A stretch of 14,191 nt of DNA from NCBI GenBank assembly GCA_024640445.1, contig JAHEEZ010000077.1, positions 1-14,191 of the forward strand, written 5' to 3'. The notes under the pieces are model-generated. The model made no database searches. It worked only from the letters and a program-made list of their open reading frames with translations, and was not told the origin of the DNA. The number at the start of each line of letters is the position of its first letter. Position 1 is the stretch's first letter. Of this stretch, positions 1 to 6,848 are shown in pieces. A program made the position numbers and the translations under genes. Source of the DNA: Acidobacteriota bacterium. Its GTDB lineage: Bacteria > Acidobacteriota > Blastocatellia > Pyrinomonadales > Pyrinomonadaceae.

Positions 1-1
1 C

Positions 2-352
2 GGCGTTGGCTCACGTACCTCACCGAGTGGCGTCAGTGACATTTGGATTCCTTCAGACATTGAAATCCTAAAAATGGAAGCGAGACTCTCGGAAGTGGAG
101 CGCCTGCGTGACGGGGGACGCTCTAAAGTAAACGGCGGGAGGATCTACAACGTCGACTCCTATTTCATGCAGTACGCGGGCATAATCGTGAATGGGCGGA
201 AGCTGATCTATATCAGCGCTTTTCAGGGTACAGTCGACACATGGAGAACCAGAGCCGTGGACATCAACGACGGCGGCGCGTCGGTGTGGAAAGCAATTTA
301 TGATCCCGGGACCCGGGAATTCTCCGATCTAAGCCTCAACGGAGAAGGTTAG
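2..352 (+). CDS. C-terminal part of an unrecognised protein (5' end outside window)
   Basis: The frame is open from base 2 to a TAG at 350-352, giving 116 visible residues. An internal ATG at 74 exists, but it has no ribosome binding site, and the frame continues upstream without a stop, so the gene most likely begins before the window. The visible part has no transmembrane segment. The tail has a beta-rich look, with the segment YAGIIVNGRKLIYISAF at about residues 59-75 and the end DGGASVWKAIYDPGTREFSD followed shortly by the stop. From memory, a DGG-x-x-(F/Y)W-type motif followed by YDP near the C terminus occurs in small exported hypothetical proteins of Acidobacteriota; I cannot verify that here. 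No function is assigned. A heptamer repeat array begins about 50 bases after the stop. Confidence 0.55.
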   Translation, partial: GVGSRTSPSGVSDIWIPSDIEILKMEARLSEVERLRDGGRSKVNGGRIYNVDSYFMQYAGIIVNGRKLIYISAFQGTVDTWRTRAVDINDGGASVWKAIYDPGTREFSDLSLNGEG

Positions 353-402
353 TTTGGGCGTATTTGAAGTTTGGGAGGCTGCTAACTGATCGCTCCGGTA
401 CA

Positions 403-433
403 TGACCCCTGACACCTGACACCTGACACTTGA
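403..433. repeat. Heptamer array, TGACACC family
   Basis: Four 7-base units start at 403, 410, 417 and 424, all beginning TGAC, and a fifth TGA follows at 431. The two central units are identical (TGACACC). TGA triplets fall in all three plus-strand frames just downstream of the plus-strand gene ending at 352. The stretch 353-647 holds no gene; it carries this array, a hairpin at 502-518, a second array at 545-575, a terminator hairpin at 586-601 and a third array at 604-645. Confidence 0.8.
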
Positions 434-501
434 AGGTAGCCCTCCCTCACGGTCAGGCTTCTGACACCACTCACCGCTAGCAGCATTTCGCTTCGCTCAA
501 C

Positions 502-518
502 GCAGCGCGGAGCGCTGC
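502..518. repeat. GC-rich hairpin, 7-bp stem with GGA loop
   Basis: GCAGCGC (502-508) pairs perfectly with GCGCTGC (512-518) around a GGA loop. No T-tract follows on either strand, so it is a poor intrinsic terminator. The same architecture, with different stem bases, recurs at 2317-2333. It lies between two heptamer arrays. Confidence 0.6.
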
Positions 519-544
519 TCTTAACGGCTCACCGCTCACTTAAA

Positions 545-575
545 CGATCCCTGATCCCTGATCCCTGATCCCTGA
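545..575. repeat. Heptamer array, TGATCCC family
   Basis: Three exact TGATCCC units start at 552, 559 and 566. They are preceded by one degenerate unit at 545 (CGATCCC) and followed by TGA at 573. The same family reappears at 11372-11428, sharing a 16-base identical run made of two units. Confidence 0.85.
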
Positions 576-578
576 AAC

Positions 579-601
579 ATGAAAAGCCGGCTTTCGCCGG
601 C
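579..601 (-). terminator. Probable Rho-independent terminator of the ferredoxin gene
   Basis: GCCGGC (586-591) pairs with GCCGGC (596-601) around a 4-base loop. Read on the minus strand the stem is followed by TTTTC. It lies about 45 bases beyond the stop codon of the minus-strand ferredoxin gene, which it would serve. There is no T-tract on the plus-strand side. Confidence 0.6.
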
Positions 602-603
602 AA

Positions 604-645
604 TCAACTCTCAACTATCATCAATCAATTTTCAACTATCAATCG
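604..645. repeat. Heptamer array, TCAACTA family, abutting ferredoxin stop
   Basis: TCAACTC/TCAACTA-type units start at 604, 611, 632 and 639, with an irregular TCATCAATCA stretch between them. On the minus strand each TCA reads TGA, in all three frames. The array ends two bases before the ferredoxin stop codon (648-650), on the downstream side of that gene. Confidence 0.7.
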
Positions 646-647
646 GT

Positions 648-959
648 TCAGAATCGACGGGAATATAGCTCGCTCCCAACTTCCGGAGCGCCAACCCGTC
701 CTGTTACGGACTCTTCTTCGTCTGATCCAACTCCGTCATCACCGATCGCCTCGACCGGGCACGCCATAAGCGCTTCTTCGCATAGACGCTCTTCTTCCGG
801 GGTTTCCGGCTGTTTGTAAACGTACGAGTAACCGTTCTCGTCCTGGCGCGTGAAGTTCGCCGGCGCTGTGTCCCGGCAGACGTCACAGTCGATGCACTGG
901 TCGTCGCAGTAATAACGTCCGGAAACGTTTTCAGGAAGTTTGTCCTTAATATCTGCCAT
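648..959 (-). CDS. Small ferredoxin, single 4Fe-4S cluster
   Basis: A 103-residue acidic protein that would act as a soluble cytoplasmic electron carrier. The start at 957-959 gives MADIKDKLPEN and is preferred over an upstream in-frame start at 1022, because that extension crosses the nadA terminator and its translation is not protein-like. The cluster motif is C22-x2-C25-x2-C28 followed by a distant C67-P, the usual four ligands of a one-cluster bacterial-type ferredoxin; the sequence CIDCDVCRDTAP followed by CPVEAI is characteristic. Two further cysteines, C18 and C60, sit next to the ligand cysteines. The tail after residue 75 is acidic and probably disordered. The gene lies downstream of nadA, another Fe-S protein gene, but a good terminator separates them, so a separate promoter in 960-1005 is likely; I see no convincing -35/-10 pair there. 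The electron partner is unknown. Confidence 0.88.
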   Translation of the reverse strand: MADIKDKLPENVSGRYYCDDQCIDCDVCRDTAPANFTRQDENGYSYVYKQPETPEEERLCEEALMACPVEAIGDDGVGSDEEESVTGRVGAPEVGSELYSRRF

Positions 960-1004
960 CTTTAGTAACTTTATGTGAAAGACGAGGGTTTTGGAAGGCG
1001 TCAA

Positions 1005-1030
1005 GCAAAAAAGGCTGTTCAACAGCCTTT
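1005..1030 (-). terminator. Rho-independent terminator of nadA
   Basis: AAAGGCTG (1010-1017) and CAGCCTTT (1023-1030) form a perfect 8-bp stem with a 5-base loop. Read on the minus strand the stem runs directly into a run of T and then GC. It lies 54 bases past the nadA stop, between nadA and the ferredoxin gene. Confidence 0.85.
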
Positions 1031-1083
1031 AACAATACTACAACGGCATCTGCCCTATTGCCAACTGAATTTTCCCGCTTTCC

Positions 1084-2196
1084 CTATCCCTCTGTCATCG
1101 AGATCATCCTTCCCAGCGCCACATTCGCAAGTTCGCTTGTTTCCGGTTCGACCGAGATCTCGTTCACAACCACGCCTTCCGCAAGGTTCTCCATCGCCCA
1201 GGCAAGGCTTTGCGGTGAGATCCGGTACATCGTCGCGCACATGCAAAGGTCCGGCGCCAGAAGATGGATCTCCTTGTCCGGAAATCGCGTTGCCAGCCGA
1301 TTCACGAGGTTCACTTCGGTCCCGATCGCCCACTTCGAACCCGAAGGCGACTCTTCCACGGTCTTGATTATGTATGAGGTGGAACCGTTGAGGTCGCTTT
1401 TCTGAACGACCTCGTAAGTGCATTCGGGATGAACGAGCACTTTGATGCCCGGCACGTCCTCACGGATCTTGTCCACGTGCCAGTCCTTGAATCGGCCGTG
1501 TACCGAGCAGTGGCCGCGCCAGAGTATCAGTTTCGCATCGTGCAGCGCTTCTTCCGTGTTCCCGCCGAGGTCCTGGTGCGGATCCCACACCACCATCTTG
1601 TCGAGCGGGATGCCGAACTTTGCTCCCGTATTGCGACCGAGGTGCTGGTCCGGAAAAAAGAACATCTTGTCGTAGTTCTTCAGATAACTTTCGAACAGCT
1701 TCGTGGCGTTCGACGATGTGCAGACGACGCCCTCGTTACGGCCGCAGAACGCCTTGATCGCCGCCGTCGAATTCATATAAGTGATCGGAGCGACCGTCGA
1801 TTTGCCCCCGACGACGCCGATATCCGTCAGCTGATCCCACGCCTCTTCGACCTGGTCGATATTCGCCATGTCGGCCATCGAACAGCCCGCGCCCATGTCC
1901 GGGAGGATCACCTGTTGATCTTCCCTTCCGAGAACGTCCGCGGATTCCGCCATAAAATGGACGCCGCAGAAAACTATGTATTGGGCATCGGTCCGGGAAG
2001 CGAGAACCGAAAGCTGGTAGGAATCGCCGTTGAGGTCGGCGTGGCGTATCACGTCGTCGCGCTGGTAATGGTGGCCGAGGATGACAACCCTGGAACCGAG
2101 CTCCTCGCGGGCGGCCTCGACTCGTTCCGCGATCTCCTCATCGTGCATCGCGAGATAGGTTTCGATTGGACGACGCGCAGTTACTGCTTCGCTCAT
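1084..2196 (-). CDS. nadA: Quinolinate synthase NadA
   Basis: This cytoplasmic 4Fe-4S enzyme condenses iminoaspartate with dihydroxyacetone phosphate to quinolinate in de novo NAD synthesis. The 370-residue protein matches the long form of the family (B. subtilis-like length). Signature segments are GHHYQRDDVIRHADLNGDS (41-59), GAGCSMADMAN (102-112), WRGHCSVHGRF (226-236), VHPEC (255-259) and LCMCATMYR (317-325). The probable cluster ligands are C105, C230 and C320, by analogy with the three conserved cysteines of the family. The ATG at 2194-2196 is preceded by AAGGTG, close to the start. gyrB lies upstream on the same strand, with 175 bases between; those bases hold hairpins and a heptamer array, so co-transcription is uncertain. 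No nadB or nadC is in the window, so the source of iminoaspartate must be encoded elsewhere. Confidence 0.97.
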   Translation of the reverse strand: MSEAVTARRPIETYLAMHDEEIAERVEAAREELGSRVVILGHHYQRDDVIRHADLNGDSYQLSVLASRTDAQYIVFCGVHFMAESADVLGREDQQVILPDMGAGCSMADMANIDQVEEAWDQLTDIGVVGGKSTVAPITYMNSTAAIKAFCGRNEGVVCTSSNATKLFESYLKNYDKMFFFPDQHLGRNTGAKFGIPLDKMVVWDPHQDLGGNTEEALHDAKLILWRGHCSVHGRFKDWHVDKIREDVPGIKVLVHPECTYEVVQKSDLNGSTSYIIKTVEESPSGSKWAIGTEVNLVNRLATRFPDKEIHLLAPDLCMCATMYRISPQSLAWAMENLAEGVVVNEISVEPETSELANVALGRMISMTEG

Positions 2197-2203
2197 AACA
2201 CCT

Positions 2204-2217
2204 TGACCATTGAACTA
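2204..2217. repeat. Two-unit heptamer next to nadA start
   Basis: Units TGACCAT (2204) and TGAACTA (2211) lie in the nadA leader, overlapping the edge of its ribosome binding site. An 11-base run here (TTGACCATTGA, 2203-2213) recurs exactly at 5864-5874 in the array after the MBL hydrolase gene. Confidence 0.5.
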
Positions 2218-2298
2218 CCACCGCTAATGCGGCTCGTAGAGTTTTCGCAGCCTTTCAAATATACCGGGAAGTGCGTCGCGTCAGCGGCGTCGCGATCT

Positions 2299-2333
2299 CG
2301 CTCCTATCGGAGCGGTGCACGCGGGACGCGTGC
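2299..2333. repeat. Tandem GC-rich hairpins between gyrB and nadA
   Basis: Two adjacent perfect hairpins are separated by two bases: CGCTCC/GGAGCG with a TATC loop (2299-2314), and GCACGCG/CGCGTGC with a GGA loop (2317-2333). The second repeats the stem length and loop of the element at 502-518. No T-tract follows on either strand. They would lie in the transcript between gyrB and nadA if the two are co-transcribed. The rest of the 175-base gap holds only the heptamer array at 2340-2367, the short one at 2204-2217 and the nadA leader. Confidence 0.6.
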
Positions 2334-2339
2334 GTTCCC

Positions 2340-2367
2340 TCAGTCCTCATCACTCAGTACTCAGTAC
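2340..2367. repeat. Heptamer array, TCAGTAC family, abutting gyrB stop
   Basis: Four contiguous units start at 2340, 2347, 2354 and 2361; all begin TCA and the last two are exactly TCAGTAC. On the minus (gyrB) strand each TCA is TGA, covering all three frames. The array begins four bases after the gyrB stop codon (2372-2374, TAG on the minus strand). Confidence 0.85.
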
Positions 2368-2371
2368 TTTT

Positions 2372-4816
2372 CTAGACGTCCAGGTTCTTCACATCCAGCG
2401 CGTTGTCCTCGATGAACTGTCGCCGCGGCTCGACCTGGTCGCCCATCAGGATCGTGAATATCTCGTCCGTCTCGATCGCGTCCTCGACCCGGACCTGCAA
2501 CAGGACCCTGGTCTCGGGATTCATCGTCGTCTCCCAGAGCTGTTCCGGGTTCATCTCGCCGAGCCCCTTGTAGCGCTGGATCGAAAGGTCCTTCTTCGCG
2601 CCACCGATCACCTCGTCCAGAAGATCGATCCTGTCTTCGATCTCTTTGGTCTCACCCTTCTTTGTGAATGTGAACGGAGCGGGGAGTTTTTCGTCCAGCG
2701 CCTGCTTCAATTCGATCGATTTCTGGAACTCGACAAAACCCGCGAGATTCCAGTCAAAGATGACCGACCCGGCGGTGTTCAGCGAGATCTCGAGCGCCGA
2801 TAGCCCGTGCTCTTCATCCACGATCAGATCCGTATCGTACCCGGCGGCATTTATCTTCGCCTCAATATCCTGGAGTATCTCTTTCTGTTCAAATACCTTG
2901 CGGATACCGACGAACTTCCTGTGAAGGACCCCGTCCACTCCGACAAAGGCATCCAGGATCACATCCCGCAGGATCTCATCGTTCCCCAGGCGCCTCGTGA
3001 GCCTGCCCGAAAACCGTCGGAAATCGACCGTCTGCTGAAGCGCCTTTTCGAGCACCTTTCCGGAGACCGGCTTGCCCGCGGCCGTTACGTCGATGTTGTC
3101 GGCAGCCTGGCTCATCAGATATCTGAAGAACTCCGCCTCGTCTTTGATATATCTCTCCGATCTTCCCCGCTTTACCTTGTAAAGAGGCGGCTGGGCGATG
3201 TAGATGTGCCCGAAATCCACAAGCTCCGGCATCTGCCGATAGAAGAACGTCAGGAGAAGAGTCCGGATATGGCTCCCGTCGACGTCCGCGTCTGTCATCA
3301 GAATGATCTTGTGGTAGCGAAGCTTCTGGATATCGAAATCGTCCTTGCCGATTCCGGTGCCGAGCGCGGTGATCAGCGCCTTAATTTCGCCGTGGCCCAG
3401 CATCTTGTCAAAACGCGCCTTTTCCACATTCAGGATCTTGCCCTTCAGCGGCAGAACCGCCTGGTTACGACGGTCGCGTCCCTGTTTCGCGGAACCGCCG
3501 GCGCTGTCTCCCTCGACCAGGTAGATCTCGGACAATGCCGGATCTTTCTCCTGGCAGTCGGCGAGCTTTCCGGGAAGCGTCGACGAGCCAAGTGCGCTCT
3601 TGCGGACGATCTCGCGGGCCTTTCGCGCCGCTTCTCTGGCACGTGCCGCATCGACCGCTTTTCCGACGATCTTCTTCGCCACCGCCGGATTCCGCTCAAA
3701 ATAATCGCTCAGCTTTTCGTATAGGAATGAACTGACCTCGCCGTCGATCGGCGAATTCAGCTTGCCTTTCGTTTGTCCTTCGAACTGCGGCTGCGGGATC
3801 TTGACCGATACGATCGAGATGATACCTTCGCGGATGTCTTCGCCGGTCAGCGAGCCTTTGAAGTTCTTCAAGAGGCCCGAGTCCCTGGCGTAGTTGTTCA
3901 CGACGCGTGTAAGGGCGCTCCTAAATCCGGAAAGATGCGTGCCGCCGTCGATCGTGTTGATATTGTTCGCGAACGTGTAAACCTTCTCGTCATACGCATC
4001 GTTGTACTGCATCGCTATCTCTATCGAGATAACATCGTCGACCTGCTCGAAGTAAATCGGTTTGTCGTGCAGAGGGCTCTTGTTCTTGCTGAGGTGCTTC
4101 ACGAACTCGGCGATACCGCCTTTGTAATAGAACTCGTGACTGCGTTCGTCTTCGGTGCGTTCGTCGAGAATCGAGATGCGGATCCCTTTGTTGAGGAACG
4201 CTTTTTCGCGGAGCCTCTCAGAAAGCTTCTCAAAGCTGTAGATCTCCGTTTCGAAAATGGTCCCGTCCGGCTTGAACGTGATCTTCGTTCCGCGTCTCTT
4301 CGTCTTGCCGATCTCTTTGAGAGGCACTTCGGGTATTCCCGCCTTGTAATTCTGTTCGTAGGTCTTCCCGTCACGCCAGATCTCGAGCCTCAGCCACTCG
4401 CTGAGGAAGTTCACACACGAAACGCCGACACCGTGCAGACCGCCGGAGACCTTGTACGAGTTCGAGTCGAACTTTCCGCCCGCGTGGAGGATCGTCATTA
4501 CGACCTCCGCCGCGGAACGGCCTTCCTTCTTGTGCATGTCCACGGGAATGCCGCGGCCGTTGTCGATCACGGTTATCGAATTGTCCAGGTGGATCACGAC
4601 CTCGATCGTGTCGCAGTACCCCGCAAGCGCTTCATCGACGGAGTTGTCAACAACCTCGTAGACAAGGTGATGGAGCCCGAGTTCACCGGTCGAACCGATG
4701 TACATTGCAGGGCGTTTTCGGACCGCGTCGCGGCCTTCGAGCACGGTGATCTGGTCCGCGCCATATTTCTGGATCTTACCCGAAGGATTTACTGTAGAGC
4801 TTGTTGCTTCTGCCAA
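2372..4816 (-). CDS. gyrB: DNA gyrase subunit B
   Basis: The ATPase subunit of gyrase; with GyrA it introduces negative supercoils. The 814 residues include a GHKL ATPase domain with catalytic E54 in HHLVYEVVDNSVDEALAG, N58, D85 in the VIDNGRGIP segment, and the SGGLHGVG ATP lid (124-131). A transducer domain with NNINTIDGGTHLSGF (284-298) follows, then TOPRIM with EGDSAGG (435-441) and the metal-binding DADVDGSH (509-516). The conserved C-terminal block is YKGLGEMNPEQLWETTMNPE, and the protein ends in a GyrB-type IEDNALDVKNLDV. Between about 555 and 735 lies an insert of the kind found in the longer, proteobacterial-type GyrB. No ATG fits the start: the codon at 4814-4816 is TTG, preceded by AGGGG seven bases away, and the first internal Met (residue 38) would remove conserved sequence. 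dnaA, recF and gyrA are not in the window. Confidence 0.97.
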   Translation of the reverse strand: MAEATSSTVNPSGKIQKYGADQITVLEGRDAVRKRPAMYIGSTGELGLHHLVYEVVDNSVDEALAGYCDTIEVVIHLDNSITVIDNGRGIPVDMHKKEGRSAAEVVMTILHAGGKFDSNSYKVSGGLHGVGVSCVNFLSEWLRLEIWRDGKTYEQNYKAGIPEVPLKEIGKTKRRGTKITFKPDGTIFETEIYSFEKLSERLREKAFLNKGIRISILDERTEDERSHEFYYKGGIAEFVKHLSKNKSPLHDKPIYFEQVDDVISIEIAMQYNDAYDEKVYTFANNINTIDGGTHLSGFRSALTRVVNNYARDSGLLKNFKGSLTGEDIREGIISIVSVKIPQPQFEGQTKGKLNSPIDGEVSSFLYEKLSDYFERNPAVAKKIVGKAVDAARAREAARKAREIVRKSALGSSTLPGKLADCQEKDPALSEIYLVEGDSAGGSAKQGRDRRNQAVLPLKGKILNVEKARFDKMLGHGEIKALITALGTGIGKDDFDIQKLRYHKIILMTDADVDGSHIRTLLLTFFYRQMPELVDFGHIYIAQPPLYKVKRGRSERYIKDEAEFFRYLMSQAADNIDVTAAGKPVSGKVLEKALQQTVDFRRFSGRLTRRLGNDEILRDVILDAFVGVDGVLHRKFVGIRKVFEQKEILQDIEAKINAAGYDTDLIVDEEHGLSALEISLNTAGSVIFDWNLAGFVEFQKSIELKQALDEKLPAPFTFTKKGETKEIEDRIDLLDEVIGGAKKDLSIQRYKGLGEMNPEQLWETTMNPETRVLLQVRVEDAIETDEIFTILMGDQVEPRRQFIEDNALDVKNLDV

Positions 4817-5022
4817 TTTGATACCCCTAGTTATTAGGTTTGATTTAGAGAATTGTTGACGTGCGAAATAAAAGTGTATTTTACACTATTTTAACGAGAT
4901 AAGACAGTCGCCGGAGGGGTGATTTGGCGTCGTTTTGACTCGAATTTTGCTGCATCGGCGTTCAAAGTGCCGGTTTCGGCGACACCCGTTTCTGTGTTAC
5001 TCTGAACCTCACTTTTACCGTT
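4817..5022. promoter_or_regulatory. Divergent promoter region of gyrB and MBL hydrolase, with 15-base palindrome
   Basis: This 206-base gap between divergently transcribed genes is AT-rich at 4817-4905. It contains the perfect inverted repeat AGTGTA-TTT-TACACT (4873-4887). Within it, ATTTTA at 4878-4883 reads TAAAAT on the minus strand, a plausible -10 element for gyrB; a second TAAAAT lies at 4888-4893 on the minus strand. On the plus strand TTGACG (4856-4861) resembles a -35, but the -10 at proper spacing is poor. The palindrome could be an operator overlapping a promoter. The right-hand part (about 4906-5022) is GC-rich, and I see nothing definite in it. Confidence 0.4.
4824..4828 (-). promoter_or_regulatory. 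Ribosome binding site fixing the gyrB TTG start
   Basis: On the minus strand AGGGG lies seven bases before the TTG at 4816. No in-frame ATG or GTG lies nearby upstream, so this site supports the rare start codon. Confidence 0.6.
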
Positions 5023-5853
5023 ATGCGTTTCACTGTCCTCGGAAGCGGCTCAACAGGCAATTCAGTACTCATAACTACCGAAAACACAAAGGTTTTGGTG
5101 GATGCGGGACTGAGCGCGAAGCAGATCCTCCTGCGGCTCGCCACAGTCGGCGAAGATTTCGAGAAACTGGACGGCATTCTAATCACCCATGAACACTCCG
5201 ATCACGCGGGCGGACTGCGGGTTCTTATGAACACGGTCAGGTGCCCAATCTACGTCTCGGAGAAGACAGAAGACGCCTATTTGAGGCCGAAGAACGGCGC
5301 CAACGGCGAAAAGGAAACCCGGCTCAGAGCAAAGGCGATCAATGACAAGACGGTCGCTATCGAGTCGGACGAAGAATTCCGTATCGGAGACATCGATTTC
5401 GAACCCTTCAGCGTACCCCATGACGCGGCGGACAATTTCGGGTTCGCGGCAAAGAACAGCGGGCTCCGCATCGCGACGCTGATGGACTTCGGTCACTTCA
5501 CGCCTTTGATCAAAAAGAAACTGGAGGGATGCGACGCGATCGTGGTCGAATCGAACCACGCGATCGATATGCTCAAGGCGTGTCCGGTCTACAGCTGGGA
5601 ACTGAAACAGAGGATCTCGTCGGCGACCGGCCATCTTTCGAACGAGGACCTGGGCGAATGGCTGGCAAATGATTACGACGGCTCTGCGCGCGACATAGTC
5701 CTCTCGCACCTGTCTCAGAAAGCGAACGAGCCTAACCTCGCCAGACTCACCGCCGAATACGCGCTCGAAGCCCGCGAGCCTCTGTTCAGGTCGGAAACGA
5801 AGATCAGTCTCTCGAGGGCAAGCGAACCGACCGACTGGATCTCGTTTCATTGA
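5023..5853 (+). CDS. MBL-fold metallo-hydrolase, WalJ/YycJ-like
   Basis: A 276-residue soluble metallo-beta-lactamase-fold protein. It opens with MRFTVLGSGSTGNSVLI, the typical first strand and glycine turn of the YycJ/WalJ branch. Metal-binding features are H56-E-H58-S-D60-H61 (HxHxDH), H133 in VPHDAADNFGF, D155 in LMDFGHFTP, the VESNH segment (175-179), GHLSNEDLG at 203-211 and H229 in the VLSHLS segment. Family members from Firmicutes are tied to the WalRK locus and have been described as DNA 5'-exonucleases; whether that holds here is inference, and COG1235-type hydrolases have varied substrates. The ATG at 5023 has no clear Shine-Dalgarno sequence but matches the family start, and no upstream in-frame start is better. 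It is divergent from gyrB. Its TGA stop is itself the first triplet of a heptamer array. Confidence 0.85.
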   Translation: MRFTVLGSGSTGNSVLITTENTKVLVDAGLSAKQILLRLATVGEDFEKLDGILITHEHSDHAGGLRVLMNTVRCPIYVSEKTEDAYLRPKNGANGEKETRLRAKAINDKTVAIESDEEFRIGDIDFEPFSVPHDAADNFGFAAKNSGLRIATLMDFGHFTPLIKKKLEGCDAIVVESNHAIDMLKACPVYSWELKQRISSATGHLSNEDLGEWLANDYDGSARDIVLSHLSQKANEPNLARLTAEYALEAREPLFRSETKISLSRASEPTDWISFH

Positions 5854-5878
5854 TCAATGATCATTGACCATTGACCAA
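5851..5878. repeat. Heptamer array, TGACCAT family, containing a stop codon
   Basis: Four contiguous 7-base units begin TGA at 5851, 5858, 5865 and 5872. The first TGA is the stop codon of the MBL hydrolase gene; the next two stop the other two frames. An 11-base run is shared with 2203-2213. Confidence 0.85.
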
Positions 5879-5894
5879 TTGGAAGTGTGTCAGT

Positions 5895-5916
5895 AGCCCA
5901 AGCGTAAGCGCGGGCT
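5895..5916. repeat. Bulged GC-rich hairpin between heptamer arrays
   Basis: AGCCC (5895-5899) pairs with GGGCT (5912-5916), and GCG (5902-5904) pairs with CGC (5909-5911) around a TAAG loop, leaving an AA bulge. No T-tract follows. It sits between the arrays at 5851 and 5935. Confidence 0.5.
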
Positions 5917-5934
5917 CCGATCAATTTTCAGGCG

Positions 5935-5955
5935 TCAATGATCAGGGATCAAGTG
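5935..5955. repeat. Short heptamer array, TCAATGA/TCAGGGA
   Basis: Three units start TCA at 5935, 5942 and 5949, with degenerate last bases. It continues the repeat-rich leader (5854-6074) before the membrane-protein gene. Confidence 0.55.
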
Positions 5956-6012
5956 CCGGGTTGGTCTTCCTTTAGGTCTTGGCGGCTTTTCGGGAGATCT
6001 TCTTTCTTTTCC

Positions 6013-6040
6013 ATTCACGATTCACTATTTACGAATCACG
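6013..6040. repeat. Heptamer array, ATTCACG family
   Basis: Four contiguous units start at 6013, 6020, 6027 and 6034, each a variant of ATTCACG. Its reverse complement matches the array after the methyltransferase gene (7790-7810) at 19 of 21 positions, so the two form an inverted pair. Confidence 0.8.
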
Positions 6041-6074
6041 AAGTGGGTTCCCGCGAAGCCGCCGGTCCCGAGAT

Positions 6075-6848
6075 ATGTCAAAGCGCGGCAATCAGGTGAA
6101 GATCAAAAACCTCAAACAAAAGCTCATCGATGAAAGGAGCAGGACGATCTTCTATCCCCGTCTGCAGATGGCGGTCGTTCTGTCACTCACAGGATTGGCC
6201 GGGTTCTTAACATCGCTTGCCCTGCTTCACTTCGGGATGACCCGGCTTTGGCTTCGCTACCCACTTGCGATTGTCACCGCCTACGCCTGCTTTCTCGGCC
6301 TGCTCTATCTCTGGATCTCATTTCACAGACAAAAGACCGGTCTCGACCTTGTGTCCGAAATCGGAATACCTATCGACTCGGGAATCGGAACAGCGGGCTC
6401 GGGAACAGGCGATGACGTATTCTCCGGTGCGGGCGATTTCGGAGGCGGAGGCGCCGGCGGCACATTTGACGCAGGTGCGGGAGCTCCGGTATCCACTTCA
6501 ATCGGATCTCCTTTGGAGGGAGTCAGCATAGATCTCGACCTTGAAGAACTGGGACTCGTGCTCCTGGGCATCGCTCTGATTCTGGGAGGACTTGTCGCGT
6601 CGCTGTATGTCGTGTACATCGCTCCCGTGCTGCTCGCCGAGATCCTTGTTGACGCATTGCTCGTGGGCGGTCTCTACAAGAGAGTCAGGAAGATCGACCG
6701 GCGGCATTGGCTCGAAACCGCACTTAGGAAAACTTGGCTCCCCGCCCTTCTGTGTGCGGCGGCGTTTGCCATCGCGGGTTTCCTGTTTCAATGGGTGCTG
6801 CCCGAGGCGCACACAGTCGGCGAAGTGCTTCGGACCGTCTTTTCCTGA
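6075..6848 (+). CDS. Glycine-rich multi-pass membrane protein of unknown function
   Basis: I do not recognise this family. The chosen ATG at 6075 gives 257 residues starting MSKRGNQVKIKNLKQK, a basic N terminus. The frame extends upstream to a TTG at 5979, but that extension translates the heptamer array and is rejected. There are four or five hydrophobic segments: about 32-55 (MAVVLSLTGLAGFLTSLALL), about 64-83 (LAIVTAYACFLGLLYLWIS), one or two within about 155-195 (from LGLVLLGIALILGGLV onward), and about 222-243 (WLPALLCAAAFAIAGFLF). Between the second and third lies a Gly/Ala/Ser-rich loop (about 98-138) with GGGGAGG, likely disordered. A basic stretch, YKRVRKIDRRH, precedes the last helix. 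An integral inner-membrane location is inferred. No catalytic motif is visible. The ribosome binding site is weak. Its neighbours, an MBL hydrolase and a methyltransferase, give no clear functional hint. Confidence 0.75.
   Translation: MSKRGNQVKIKNLKQKLIDERSRTIFYPRLQMAVVLSLTGLAGFLTSLALLHFGMTRLWLRYPLAIVTAYACFLGLLYLWISFHRQKTGLDLVSEIGIPIDSGIGTAGSGTGDDVFSGAGDFGGGGAGGTFDAGAGAPVSTSIGSPLEGVSIDLDLEELGLVLLGIALILGGLVASLYVVYIAPVLLAEILVDALLVGGLYKRVRKIDRRHWLETALRKTWLPALLCAAAFAIAGFLFQWVLPEAHTVGEVLRTVFS

Noticed and set aside
403..575. CRISPR-like array
   Set aside because: Units are 7 bases and contiguous, with no spacers and no repeats of 20 bases or more; no cas genes nearby.
1429..2415. Long plus-strand frame of 328 codons opposite nadA
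   Set aside because: It is antisense to a clear nadA; the His/Arg/Val-rich product is what the reverse of GC-biased codons gives, and it runs into the hairpins and repeat array.
3773..4837. Long plus-strand frame of 354 codons opposite gyrB, and others at 2315-3724
   Set aside because: Shadows of gyrB codon bias; no motif, no ribosome binding site, and gyrB is certain.
5179..5850. Minus-strand frame of 223 codons opposite the MBL hydrolase
   Set aside because: Arg/Val/Asp-rich shadow of a gene with complete metal-binding motifs.
5979..6074. N-terminal extension of the membrane protein from a TTG
   Set aside because: It translates the ATTCACG heptamer array; the ATG at 6075 gives a normal basic N terminus.
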